Shown here in pieces: positions 48,561 through 58,013 of a stretch of DNA of 64,000 nucleotides. The notes below the pieces were generated by a model, which made no database searches, was not told the DNA's origin, and saw only the letters and a program-made list of their open reading frames with translations. Position 1 is the first letter of the stretch; each line of letters opens with the position of its first letter. The position numbers were made by a program, and so were the translations under genes. The DNA lies in contig JAYRRR010000031.1 of the NCBI GenBank assembly GCA_041910015.1, positions 1-64,000 on the forward strand, in the 5' to 3' direction. Source of the DNA: RPQJ01 sp041910015 (GTDB lineage: Bacteria > Pseudomonadota > Gammaproteobacteria > Steroidobacterales > Steroidobacteraceae).

Positions 48561-49802
48561 GTGACCACGTCCCAATACGACATGGCCATCGTCGGCGGCG
48601 GGCTTGTCGGCGCGTCGCTCGCCCTGGCGCTGGCGCCGCTCGGATTGCGCATCGCCTTGGTCGAAGCCGTGCCACCCGCCGCGGGCGAGCAGCATCCGAG
48701 CTTCGACGAGCGGACCACCGCGCTCGCCAACGGCACCGTGCGTGCGTTCCGCACACTGCGCGTCTGGGAAGCGATGGAGCGCGAGGCTGCCCCGATCCGC
48801 CGGATCCACGTGTCGGATCAGGGGCGGTTCGGCAGTGCCCGCGTCGATGCCGCGGATCAGGGCCTCGAGGCGCTCGGCTACGTGGCCCCAAACCGCGCCA
48901 TCGGTGCAGCGCTCTGGCAGGGGCTGGCGCAGGCACCCGACGTCGAGACCATCGCGCCGGCGCGCGTCACCGGCAGCGAGCTCGCGGGCGACGTCCGCGT
49001 CGTGCGGTTCGACGCCGGCGACGAGTCGCGCGAGCTCGCGGCAAAGCTGGTCGTCGCCGCGGACGGCATGCGGTCGCTCGTGCGGGAGCAGTCCGGCATC
49101 GGCGTCGAGCGCATCGAGTACGGGCAGACGGCGATCACGGCCGTGCTGGTCGCACAGCGGTTCCACGACTACGTGGCGTACGAGCGCTTCACCGACGCCG
49201 GGCCGATCGCGATCCTGCCGCTCACCGACGCGCGCTGCGGAATGGTCTGGACCGTGCCCCCGGTCGAGGTCGAGCGACTGCTCGCACTCTCTGACGAGGA
49301 CTTCCTGCACGAGTTCCAGCGGGCGTTCGGGTTCCGACTCGGTCGCTTCCTGCGCATCGGCCGGCGCGCCACGTACCCGCTCGTGCTGTCGCAGGCCGAA
49401 CGACACAGCGCGGCACGGCTCGCGGTCGTCGGCAACGCCGCGCAGGGGCTGCATCCAATCGCGGGCCAGGGCTTCAATCTCGGGCTGCGCGACGCGATGA
49501 GCCTCGCCGAGGTCATCGCCGACCGCCGGCTCGAGGGCGTCACAGATCCCGGCACGTCGGGACTGCTCGAGGATTACGCGCAATGGCGCGCGACCGACCG
49601 GCGACGCATCGTGCAGTTCACCGACGGGCTGGTCCGCGTGTTCACGACGCCGCTCGGCGCGGTCCGCAGCCTGCGCAGCCTCGGCCTGCTGGCCTTCGAC
49701 GTGCTGCCGCCGGCCAAGTCGGCGCTCGCGCGGCTGAGCGTCGGGGCCGCCGCGCGCGTGCCGCGTCTCGCACGCGGCGTGCCACTGGCGGGGGTCGGCT
49801 GA
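48561..49802 (+). CDS. ubiH: 2-octaprenyl-6-methoxyphenol hydroxylase UbiH
   Basis: UbiH is an FAD monooxygenase that hydroxylates the ubiquinone ring in aerobic coenzyme Q synthesis. The 413-residue protein has the N-terminal FAD motif MAIVGGGLVGASLALAL, the middle VVAADGMRSLVRE DG loop and the family's VVGNAAQGLHPIAGQGFNLGLRDAM. It begins at GTG 48561. Its stop shares bases with the next start (TGATG), coupling it to ubiI. UbiH and UbiI are paralogues that act at different ring positions, so the two names could be exchanged without biochemical evidence. Confidence 0.92.
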   Translation: MTTSQYDMAIVGGGLVGASLALALAPLGLRIALVEAVPPAAGEQHPSFDERTTALANGTVRAFRTLRVWEAMEREAAPIRRIHVSDQGRFGSARVDAADQGLEALGYVAPNRAIGAALWQGLAQAPDVETIAPARVTGSELAGDVRVVRFDAGDESRELAAKLVVAADGMRSLVREQSGIGVERIEYGQTAITAVLVAQRFHDYVAYERFTDAGPIAILPLTDARCGMVWTVPPVEVERLLALSDEDFLHEFQRAFGFRLGRFLRIGRRATYPLVLSQAERHSAARLAVVGNAAQGLHPIAGQGFNLGLRDAMSLAEVIADRRLEGVTDPGTSGLLEDYAQWRATDRRRIVQFTDGLVRVFTTPLGAVRSLRSLGLLAFDVLPPAKSALARLSVGAAARVPRLARGVPLAGVG

Positions 49803-51061
49803 TGGCGACACCGCGCAGGACGGATTTCGACGTCGTCATCGTCGGCAGCGGCATGGTGGGCACCTGTCTCGCGGCACTGATCGCGCGGGAGGAGGCGTTG
49901 TCGCACTGGCGCGTCGCGCTGGTGGATCCGGCGGCGCCGCGCCGGCCCGACGATCAGGATCTCGACCTGCGCGTCTCGGCATTGTCGCGCGCGTCGCAGC
50001 ACATTCTCGCCGCGGCCGGCGCCTGGGCGGCCATCGAGCCGCATGCCTCGCCCTACTCGCAGATGGTCGTCTGGGATGCGGGCAGCTCGCCCGGGCGTCC
50101 CGATGCGTTGCGGTTCGCCGCCGACGAGACGGCCGAGCCGAACCTCGGTCACATCGTCGAGAACCTGCGCGTGCAGTGGTCACTGCACGAGTCGCCGTTG
50201 CTGCGCGGCGTGACGGAAGTGCGCGGCGGGCTCGCCGGTCTCGAGTTCGACGACGACGTGGCACGGCTCGCGCTCGACGATGGCCGTCGTCTCTCCTGTC
50301 AGCTGGTGATCGGCGCGGACGGCAGCCAGTCGGTGGCGAGACAGCTCGCCGGCATCGGCCGCTCGGGCTGGACCTACGGCCAGACGGCAGTCGTTGCGCA
50401 TCTGCACACCGAAAAGCTGCATCGTGCGACGGCGTGGCAGCGATTCCTGCCGGGCGGGCCGCTCGCCTTGCTGCCGTTGCGGGACGGACGCGTGTCGCTG
50501 GTCTGGAGCACGAGCCCCGAGGAAGCCCGGGAGCTGATCGCCATCGAGACCACCGTGTTCGGTGAGCGCGTGACCGCCGCGAGTGACGGCGTACTCGGTC
50601 GTCTCACGCTCGTGGGCGGACGCGCGGGGTTTCCGCTGGCACTCTGGCACGCGCGCGAGTACGTGCGGCCGCGACTCGCGCTGGTCGGGGATGCCGCGCA
50701 CACGATCCACCCGCTCGCCGGCCAGGGTGTCAATCTCGGTCTGCTCGACTGTGCGAGCCTCGTGCAGGTGCTGGTCACCGCTGCCGGCAAGGGCGAGGAA
50801 CTGCACGGCCTGCGGGTGTTGCGCCGGTATGAGCGCTGGCGGCGCAGCGAGAACGCCGTGGTGCTTGCGGTCTGCGACACGATCAACCGTGTGTTCGGCG
50901 AGCGCAGCACCGCCGTCGCGGCCGCGCGTCGCGTCGGCCTGTCGATCGTGTCGCAACAGCCGTTCATCCGACGACAGTTGATCGCGCGCGCGCTGGGTCT
51001 CGGCGGCGACGTGCCCGCGCTGGCCCGGCGCGCCACCGAGAGCAGGGGAGCGCGCGCATGA
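49802..51061 (+). CDS. ubiI: UbiH/UbiI (VisC) family FAD monooxygenase
   Basis: A 419-residue FAD monooxygenase of the ubiquinone pathway, probably UbiI (C5 hydroxylase). It shows VVIVGSGMVGTCLAALI at the N-terminus, the VIGADGSQSVAR loop and LALVGDAAHTIHPLAGQGVNLGLLD. ATG 49802 overlaps the ubiH stop; the frame is open further upstream but only as a shadow of ubiH. Its own end overlaps the next gene by 4 nt. The LALVGDAAH motif carries the standard Asp-Ala-Ala-His, where the UbiH copy has GNAAQ. Confidence 0.9.
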   Translation: MATPRRTDFDVVIVGSGMVGTCLAALIAREEALSHWRVALVDPAAPRRPDDQDLDLRVSALSRASQHILAAAGAWAAIEPHASPYSQMVVWDAGSSPGRPDALRFAADETAEPNLGHIVENLRVQWSLHESPLLRGVTEVRGGLAGLEFDDDVARLALDDGRRLSCQLVIGADGSQSVARQLAGIGRSGWTYGQTAVVAHLHTEKLHRATAWQRFLPGGPLALLPLRDGRVSLVWSTSPEEARELIAIETTVFGERVTAASDGVLGRLTLVGGRAGFPLALWHAREYVRPRLALVGDAAHTIHPLAGQGVNLGLLDCASLVQVLVTAAGKGEELHGLRVLRRYERWRRSENAVVLAVCDTINRVFGERSTAVAAARRVGLSIVSQQPFIRRQLIARALGLGGDVPALARRATESRGARA

Positions 51062-52773
51062 CCCCACCGGACCCGGACTCGACGGTAGCCGGTAACAACT
51101 CGGACTGGCAGGACATGCTGTTCACGCAGGCGCCGCCGACGCTCGGCAACCAGTTCGACGACGACCCGCTGCTCGGCTCCTGGCTCTCGCGACATCTGCC
51201 CGGCTACGTGGCCACGCCGTTGCGCGAGGAACTGCGCGAGCTGGGCGGGTTCGCCGGCGGCGAACTCTATCGATTGCAGCTCGCGGACCGTCTCAACGAA
51301 CCCGTGCTGACGCACTGGAACGCCTGGGGCGAGCGCATCGACGAAATCGTCGTCACGCGGCTCTGGCTGGAGGCCGAGAAGCTGGCCGTGAAGCACGGCC
51401 TCGTCGCGACCGGCTACGACCGGTCGCTGGGGCGCTATGCGAGGCTCGCGCAGTTCCTCAAGGTTTATCTGTTCCACCCGTCCTCGGACTGGTACGCCTG
51501 TCCGCTCGGCATGACCGACGGCGCGGCGCGATCCCTGCTCATCTCGGGCAGCGCCGAGCAGCAGGCGCGCGCCGTGCCGCGGCTCACGTCGCGCGACGTG
51601 GCGACGTTCTGGACCAGTGGCCAGTGGATGACGGAGACCACGGGCGGCTCCGACGTGGGTCGTTGCGAGACGCGAGCGGTCCGCGACGGTGCCGGCTGGC
51701 GTCTCTATGGCCGCAAGTGGTTCACGTCGGCCGTGACCTCGCAGATGGCGCTCGCGCTGGCACGTCCCGAGGGCAATCCGCGGGGTGGCGACGGTCTCGC
51801 GATGTTCTATGTCGAGGTCCGGGACGCGGGTGGCAAGCTCAATCGCCTGCGCGTGGACCGGCTCAAGGACAAGCTCGGCACGCGCAAGGTGCCGACTGCG
51901 GAAATGGTGCTCGACGGAGCGCGCGCCGAACTGGTCGGCGCGCCGCTGAATGGCGTCCGCGCCATGGAGCCGATGCTGGCCGTGACGCGCATGTGGAACA
52001 GCGTCTGCGCCGTCGCCTTCATGCGTCGCGGGCTGGCGCTGGCGCGCTCCTACGCCCGGCGGCGGCAGGCGTTCGGGCAACCGCTCGAGCGGCTCCCGCT
52101 GCACGCCGACACGCTCGCCGGGCTCGAGGCGGAGACCTGGGGCGCGTTCCTGGTGGCGTTCCTGCTGGTCGAGCTGAACGGCCGGCATGCCGCCGGCGAA
52201 AGTGATGCCCAGCAGCGCGCGCTGCTGCGCCTGCTGACGCCGCTGGTCACGCTCGTCACGGCCAAACAGGCCGTGTCGGTTGTCGCCGAGGTGATCGAGA
52301 GCTTCGGCGGTGCGGGCTACGTCGAGGACACCGGTCTGCCGCAACTCCTGCGTGACACGCACGTGCTGACGATCTGGGAAGGCACGACCAACGTCCTGGC
52401 GCTCGATGCGCTGCTGCGCACCGACCTGCACGCGGGGCTCGCCGCGCTGCTCGGCCGGGCATCGGCCTGTCGGCGCAACGCCAAGGCGCCGCGTCTGGTG
52501 GCAGCCGCGCAGCAGGCGGTCGGCGCCATCGAACGTGCCGTGCTGACGCTGGAAAGCATGCACGATGACACGGTGCTGCAGGCGGGTGCGCGCCGGATCG
52601 CACTCACACTGGCGCGGGCGCTGCAGCTCACGCTGCTCTGCGAGCACGCGCAATGGATGCTCGACAATGGCGGCGACCGGCGCGGCTATGCTGCGGCGCT
52701 GCGTTTCGCGCGCCAGCCCGTCGACCTCATGACCGAGGTCGATCCCGAGGCCGACAGGCTCCTGCTCGGATGA
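51058..52773 (+). CDS. AidB-like acyl-CoA dehydrogenase
   Basis: A 571-residue acyl-CoA dehydrogenase with the AidB architecture: about 120 extra N-terminal residues (NQFDDDPLLGSWLSRHLP), the FAD/substrate core with WMTETTGGSDVG and FTSAVTSQMALALARPEG, and a C-terminal half containing GGAGYVEDTGLPQLLRDTHVLTIWEGTTNV. AidB proteins are induced by DNA alkylation in E. coli and bind DNA, with doubtful acyl-CoA turnover. Here the gene is chained to ubiI by a 4-nt overlap rather than in an Ada regulon, so a lipid or isoprenoid-related role is as likely. No DNA-binding claim can be made from sequence alone. Confidence 0.87.
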   Translation: MTPPDPDSTVAGNNSDWQDMLFTQAPPTLGNQFDDDPLLGSWLSRHLPGYVATPLREELRELGGFAGGELYRLQLADRLNEPVLTHWNAWGERIDEIVVTRLWLEAEKLAVKHGLVATGYDRSLGRYARLAQFLKVYLFHPSSDWYACPLGMTDGAARSLLISGSAEQQARAVPRLTSRDVATFWTSGQWMTETTGGSDVGRCETRAVRDGAGWRLYGRKWFTSAVTSQMALALARPEGNPRGGDGLAMFYVEVRDAGGKLNRLRVDRLKDKLGTRKVPTAEMVLDGARAELVGAPLNGVRAMEPMLAVTRMWNSVCAVAFMRRGLALARSYARRRQAFGQPLERLPLHADTLAGLEAETWGAFLVAFLLVELNGRHAAGESDAQQRALLRLLTPLVTLVTAKQAVSVVAEVIESFGGAGYVEDTGLPQLLRDTHVLTIWEGTTNVLALDALLRTDLHAGLAALLGRASACRRNAKAPRLVAAAQQAVGAIERAVLTLESMHDDTVLQAGARRIALTLARALQLTLLCEHAQWMLDNGGDRRGYAAALRFARQPVDLMTEVDPEADRLLLG

Positions 52774-53645
52774 CGTCCGTACCCGAGCCCGTCGACGCGA
52801 GCGCGCTGCCGTTCGTCGCGCCCTGCCGCCCGCTCGACACCTTCGCGGCCCTGCGCTGGCTGCGGCTCGCGTGGGCCGATTTCCGCGCGGCGCCGCGGCA
52901 GAGCCTGAGCTACGGTCTCGTCGTCGTGCTGCTGAGCTGGACGCTGGCCTGGATCACGATCCGCTTCGGTGGCTACTGGGAATTGCTGGCGCTGGTGTCC
53001 GGCTTCATCCTCGTCGCGCCCGTCGTGGCCGTCGGGCCGTATTCGATCAGCGAGCAGCTCGAGCGCGGCGCCCGGCCGTCGCTGCGCCGCTGCTTCGTCG
53101 AGGAACGCCGCGCCTTCGGCAACCTCATGGTCTTCGCGCTGATGCTGATGATCGTCTTCCTCGTGTGGTGGCGCGCGGCGTCGGCCATCCATATCTTCTT
53201 TCCGGTCGACATGACGACGCCGGACTGGCGGGACTACCTGCAGTTCTTCGGCATCGGCACCGCGGTTGGCTCGATTTTCGCGCTGATCGTGTTTGCGGCC
53301 GCCACGTTCTCGCTGCCGATGCTCGTCGACCGCGACGTCGACCCGATCACCGCCGTCGTCACCAGCGTCAATGCCGTGCTGCGCAACAAGCACGCCATGG
53401 TCGTATGGGCCGCGGTCATCGTCGTCGCGGTCGCGCCCGGGTTCGCGCTGCTGCTGCTGGGCCGCGGGCGGCTCGCGCCCCTCGCGCTCGTCATGGTGGC
53501 GCTCGGCTTCACGCTGCCGCTGGTCGGTCACGCGACGTGGCACGGCTATCGCGCGACGATCGACGCCTCCGCCTGGCCGCGGAAGGAGCACGTCGCCGAC
53601 GGAGACGCCGGTCGCGGTCGCGGCAGGATGTCCATGCTCCGCTGA
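52770..53645 (+). CDS. DUF2189 integral membrane protein
   Basis: A 291-residue polytopic membrane protein with about six hydrophobic segments: SYGLVVVLLSWTLAWITI, LLALVSGFILVAPVVAVG, NLMVFALMLMIVFLVWW, a segment ending FALIVFAAATFSLPML, AMVVWAAVIVVAVAPGFALL and LALVMVALGFTLPLVG. GPYSISEQLERGARPSLRRC is the family's conserved loop. DUF2189 proteins are related to YciC-type proteins and have no known function. ATG 52770 overlaps the stop of the dehydrogenase gene by 4 nt, so the protein is co-made with the upstream genes, and it ends against the zinc-ribbon gene on the other strand. Confidence 0.8.
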   Translation: MTSVPEPVDASALPFVAPCRPLDTFAALRWLRLAWADFRAAPRQSLSYGLVVVLLSWTLAWITIRFGGYWELLALVSGFILVAPVVAVGPYSISEQLERGARPSLRRCFVEERRAFGNLMVFALMLMIVFLVWWRAASAIHIFFPVDMTTPDWRDYLQFFGIGTAVGSIFALIVFAAATFSLPMLVDRDVDPITAVVTSVNAVLRNKHAMVVWAAVIVVAVAPGFALLLLGRGRLAPLALVMVALGFTLPLVGHATWHGYRATIDASAWPRKEHVADGDAGRGRGRMSMLR

Positions 53646-53654
53646 GGCTCAGCG
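53640..53654. terminator. palindrome containing both stop codons of a convergent gene pair
   Basis: CGCTGAG-G-CTCAGCG is a perfect 7-bp inverted repeat holding the TGA of the DUF2189 gene and the stop codon of the minus-strand zinc-ribbon gene, leaving only 3 nt between the genes. It could form a short hairpin in both transcripts, but no T run follows, so termination is uncertain. Confidence 0.4.
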
Positions 53655-53831
53655 CGGCTCGACGAGTCCGAAATCGCGCTCGGGCAGGGGTGTGGCGGCG
53701 CGTCTTTGGTGATGGAGATGAGCCGGGCGGCGTGACCGGGGTGCAGCGCGATAATCCTTGCCGCAGTACCAGCACGCCTCGGCATCCGCGCGCAGCGGCC
53801 GGGTCTGGCAATGCGGGCAGCGCTTGACCAT
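53649..53831 (-). CDS. 60-residue zinc-ribbon protein
   Basis: A small protein with CPHC at residues 5-8 and CWYC at about 20-23, a compact zinc-ribbon or rubredoxin-like knuckle, followed by a basic tail (RAAPRSRRPAHLHHQRR). AGGAGG lies 7 nt before ATG 53831, a clear start signal. The gene converges on the DUF2189 gene with 3 nt between stops. Small zinc ribbons of this size often bind nucleic acid or a larger partner. No specific function can be given. Confidence 0.75.
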   Translation of the reverse strand: MVKRCPHCQTRPLRADAEACWYCGKDYRAAPRSRRPAHLHHQRRAATPLPERDFGLVEPR

Positions 53832-54052
53832 GGTCCATCCTCCTGGGGGAGGCGAAGCATGCGACCGGACGCGGCCCGCGGCAATCGGCGCCCGACTACC
53901 GCGCGTAGGAACATGCCGACACGCCGCACGAGGGCTCCCGACGCATCGCAGCAGGTTCGTGGCGTCGGGGTATGTGCTGATTCCGCCCGCCGCGGGTCAG
54001 GCGCAGCCTTGGCCCGCGAGCCGGGGGACTGGCTGCGAACGGAACGGGCGCG

Positions 54053-54163
54053 ATGAAGCCGTTGAAAGTGATCGTCTATCGGGTGCTGGAAGTCGCCGTG
54101 TACGTCGTGACGTACGTGGTCCTCGGCGTGCTGGTCTTCAAGCTTGTCGCGTCACTGTTCTAG
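54053..54163 (+). CDS. 36-residue single-pass membrane peptide
   Basis: A short frame encodes a basic head (MKPLKVIVYRVLE) and one strongly hydrophobic helix (VAVYVVTYVVLGVLVFKLVA), ending in SLF and TAG. A weak GGAACGGG lies upstream of the ATG. Small single-helix proteins of this type regulate or stabilise membrane complexes. It stands alone, with 29 nt to the converging phhB gene, and a small hairpin GCTCC/GGAGC (54168-54180) follows. The hydrophobic pattern and positive-inside head support it; conservation is unknown. Confidence 0.5.
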   Translation: MKPLKVIVYRVLEVAVYVVTYVVLGVLVFKLVASLF

Positions 54164-54191
54164 GGCGGCTCCTGCGGAGCTTCTCCATCCG

Positions 54192-54504
54192 TTACAGCGC
54201 GTCGATCTTCGCCGCACAGACAAAGTCGTTCTCGGACAGGCCGCCGACCGTGTGGGTCGAGAACGTCACACGGCAGTGGTCGTAGCCTGCCTCGAGGTCG
54301 GGGTGGTGATCCTCGGCGTGCGCGATCCACGCCACGGCGTTCACGAACGCCATGGTGCGGTGGAAGTCTTCGAAGCCGAACGCGCGACGCAACGACTTGC
54401 CGTCCTCTGCGATGCACCAGCCGGCATGCAACTGGCCGAGCAGTGCCACGGCCGCTTCGGGCGGCAACGCTGGCGTGCCCTGCGGCAGCGACTGGCAGCG
54501 TTTG

Positions 54505-54524
<20 letters not shown>
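54192..54524 (-). CDS. phhB: pterin-4a-carbinolamine dehydratase
   Basis: This enzyme dehydrates the 4a-hydroxy-tetrahydropterin formed by aromatic amino-acid hydroxylases, recycling the cofactor. The 110-residue protein has the family pattern FHRTMAFVNAVAWIAHAEDHHPDLEAGYDHCRV with the active-site H-H-P and the closing THTVGGLSENDF. A perfect AAGGAGGT lies upstream of ATG 54524. It overlaps ispG by 20 nt and follows it on the same strand. A phenylalanine hydroxylase is not in the window; the enzyme also occurs without one, sometimes in molybdopterin-related contexts. Confidence 0.93.
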
Positions 54525-55779
<1,255 letters not shown>

Positions 55780-55804
55780 GGGGTATGTCGGCAAAAAGGC
55801 GATT

Positions 55805-57577
55805 TTACCGGCCGGCGGCCGCCGGTGCCGCCTTCGTCGCGGCGATCCAGCGGCGGACGTTGCCCTCGAGCACGTCGAGCGGCAGGGCGCCGCTGCCAAG
55901 GACGACGTCGTGGAACGCGCGCAGGTCGAAGCGGTCGCCGAGCGCGCCCGCCGCCTCGCCGCGCAGTTGCCGGATTTTCAGCTCGCCGATCTTGTAGGCG
56001 AGCGCCTGGCCCGGGTTGCCGATGTAGCGGTCGATCTCGTTGACGATGTCGAGCTCCGTCTTCGCGGCATTGGCCTTGAAGTAGTCGATGGCCTGTTGGC
56101 GGGTCCAGTGCCCATGGTGCAGGCCCGTGTCGACGACGAGACGCACGGCGCGCCACATCTCGTAGGTGAGCTGGCCGAACTTGTCGTACGGGTCGTCGTA
56201 GAGCCCCATCTCCTGGCCGAGACTCTCGCTGTAGAGACCCCAGCCTTCGACATAGGCGGTCGCCTCGAAGTCGCGGCGGAACTTCGGCAACTCGCCGAGT
56301 TCCTGCGCCAGCGCGATCTGCAGGTGGTGGCCGGGCACCGCCTCGTGGATCGTCAACACGGGAATCTCGTGCTTCGGCCGCTCCTCAGGCCGGTACAGGT
56401 TCACGTAATAGTAGCCGGCGCGGCTGCCATCGAGGGCCGGCGCCTGGTAATAGGCCGTCGTCGTGTCGGGTGCGACCTGGTCGGGGATCGGCCGCACGCC
56501 GTAGGGCATGCGCGGCAGCTTGCCGAAATACTGCGGCAGCAGCGGGTCGACGCGCTTGGCCATCGCCTGGTACGCCACGAGCAGCTCGTGCGGGTCCGTG
56601 TAGCGGAACTTCGGGTCGGTGCGCAGGTAGGTCAGGAACTCGTCGAAGCTGCCGGTGAATCCCGTGCGGGCGATGACCTGCAGCATCCCGGCACGGATGC
56701 GGGCGACTTCGCGCAGTCCGATTTCGTGGATCTGGTCGGGCGTCAGGTCGGTGGTCGTGTACCAGCGCGCGAGTTCGGCATAACGGGTGTCGCCTTGCGG
56801 CGTGTCCCAGAGCCCGACGCTGTCGCGGCACCGGGGCAGGTAGTCCTGCTCGACGTAGCGACCGAGACGCGCATACGCCGGCACGATCGTCGTCGTGATC
56901 GCCTGCCGGGCCGCCGCCTGCAGGCGCTCGCGCTCTGCAGCCGGGATCGAGTCGGGGAACGTCCGGAACGCGTCGTAGAACGGGCTCTGCGTGGGATCGG
57001 CGACGACCTGACGTGCGATCTGCTTCGGCAGCCGCTGGATCAGCACCTTCGGCGGCACCCTGCCGAGCTTCACGCCCTCCTGCATGGACGCGATGAGCTG
57101 GTCCAGCGGCACGTCGATGGTCCGCAGGCGGGCGAGCCAGCGCTCGTAATCCGCGACGGTGCGGAAAACGGCGATGTCGGCGAGGCTGTACGCGCTCACG
57201 AGGCCGCCACGGTGCGACAGCGGCACGAGGTAGTCGCCGTATTCGTAGGAGTCGATGCTGGCCTGGGTCTGGCGGCGGAACAGGTCGCGGTTCAGCCGGT
57301 CGGCCTCGCTCAACGACGCCGGGTCGATCGCCTCGAGCTGTGCCAGCGCCGCCTGATCGGCGGCGTGGGACGCGCGCCGCGCGGCGAGCGAGAGGTCCGG
57401 CCAGCGATCGTCGTAGCGGGAGTCGCCGACGTAAGTTGCCGCGATCGGATTTTCCCGAAGGCCGCGTTCCCACTCCGCATCGAACAGCGCGTGCAGTCGT
57501 GCCGTCGCGCCGACGTCCGCGGCCCGGGCGACGGAGCAGGCGAGGAGCAGCAAGGCCAGCAACGGCGTTCGGCGCAT
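55805..57577 (-). CDS. DUF885 family protein (predicted zinc peptidase-like)
   Basis: A 590-residue protein with an N-terminal signal peptide (LLALLLLACSVARA, about 5-19; an A-C near its end could also make a lipobox, weakly). The DUF885 domain follows, with the HEAVPGHHLQ motif resembling the HExxxGH zinc site, YVEGWGLYSE further on and RRWIAATKA near the end. Such proteins are thought to be periplasmic metallopeptidases of the M32/M3-like clan but few are tested. It precedes ispG by 25 nt and is divergent from the glycine riboswitch. Confidence 0.85.
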   Translation of the reverse strand: MRRTPLLALLLLACSVARAADVGATARLHALFDAEWERGLRENPIAATYVGDSRYDDRWPDLSLAARRASHAADQAALAQLEAIDPASLSEADRLNRDLFRRQTQASIDSYEYGDYLVPLSHRGGLVSAYSLADIAVFRTVADYERWLARLRTIDVPLDQLIASMQEGVKLGRVPPKVLIQRLPKQIARQVVADPTQSPFYDAFRTFPDSIPAAERERLQAAARQAITTTIVPAYARLGRYVEQDYLPRCRDSVGLWDTPQGDTRYAELARWYTTTDLTPDQIHEIGLREVARIRAGMLQVIARTGFTGSFDEFLTYLRTDPKFRYTDPHELLVAYQAMAKRVDPLLPQYFGKLPRMPYGVRPIPDQVAPDTTTAYYQAPALDGSRAGYYYVNLYRPEERPKHEIPVLTIHEAVPGHHLQIALAQELGELPKFRRDFEATAYVEGWGLYSESLGQEMGLYDDPYDKFGQLTYEMWRAVRLVVDTGLHHGHWTRQQAIDYFKANAAKTELDIVNEIDRYIGNPGQALAYKIGELKIRQLRGEAAGALGDRFDLRAFHDVVLGSGALPLDVLEGNVRRWIAATKAAPAAAGR

Positions 57578-57757
57578 GTAACGTAGCCTCGGTCGTCAGG
57601 AAGGCGGGGCCTCGCACGGCCGCCAGCGGCGCGCGCGGCGAGGAACCGGGATGTTCCGGCGCGGACTGCGCCTTGGCAAGTCGGCGGAAGCGTGCGCGGC
57701 ACCAGCGCGGTGGTCGCGGCCCCGGGACGTGGGTTAACATGCGCGCACCCATCGCCA

Positions 57758-57945
57758 GGCCCGTCCGGAGAGAGGCTCGCAGGAGCCCGCCGAAGGCGCA
57801 ACCCGCCCGGAAACGCTCAGGCAAACGTACGGCAGCGGCCTGATGGGCTCTGGAGAGCGGCCCGCGCGAGCGGGCCCACCGAAGGGGTGCGGCACCGGCG
57901 GCTGTGGCCGGCGCCCGATCTCTCAGGTCAAAGGACAGAGGGGCG
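57758..57945 (+). promoter_or_regulatory. tandem glycine riboswitch
   Basis: The leader before gcvT has two glycine aptamers. The first (about 57761-57841) starts GTCCGGAGAGAGGCTC and contains CCGCCGAAGGCGCAACCCGCCCGG and AAACGCTCAGGCAAA. The second (about 57845-57945) begins CTCTGGAGAGCGGCC, has CACCGAAGGGGTGCGGCACC and ends ATCTCTCAGGTCAAAGGACAGAG. The repeated GGAGAG, CCGAAGG and CTCAGG(C/T)NAAAGGACAGAGG pattern is diagnostic. Glycine binding is expected to turn on the downstream cleavage system, the normal response. Confidence 0.95.
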
Positions 57946-57980
57946 GCGGGTCGTCACGGCGGCCTGCCGCCCTTTGCGTT
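57941..57980 (+). terminator. probable riboswitch expression-platform hairpin
   Basis: Right after the second aptamer, GGGCGGC (57941-57947) can pair with GCCGCCC (57966-57972), followed by TTTGCGTTT. This is a terminator-like hairpin sharing bases with the end of the aptamer, so glycine binding could prevent it forming and allow read-through into gcvT. Inferred from complementarity only. Confidence 0.5.
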
Positions 57981-58013
57981 TCTGGCCATGACCGTTGACG
58001 AGGACGGGCTCGA

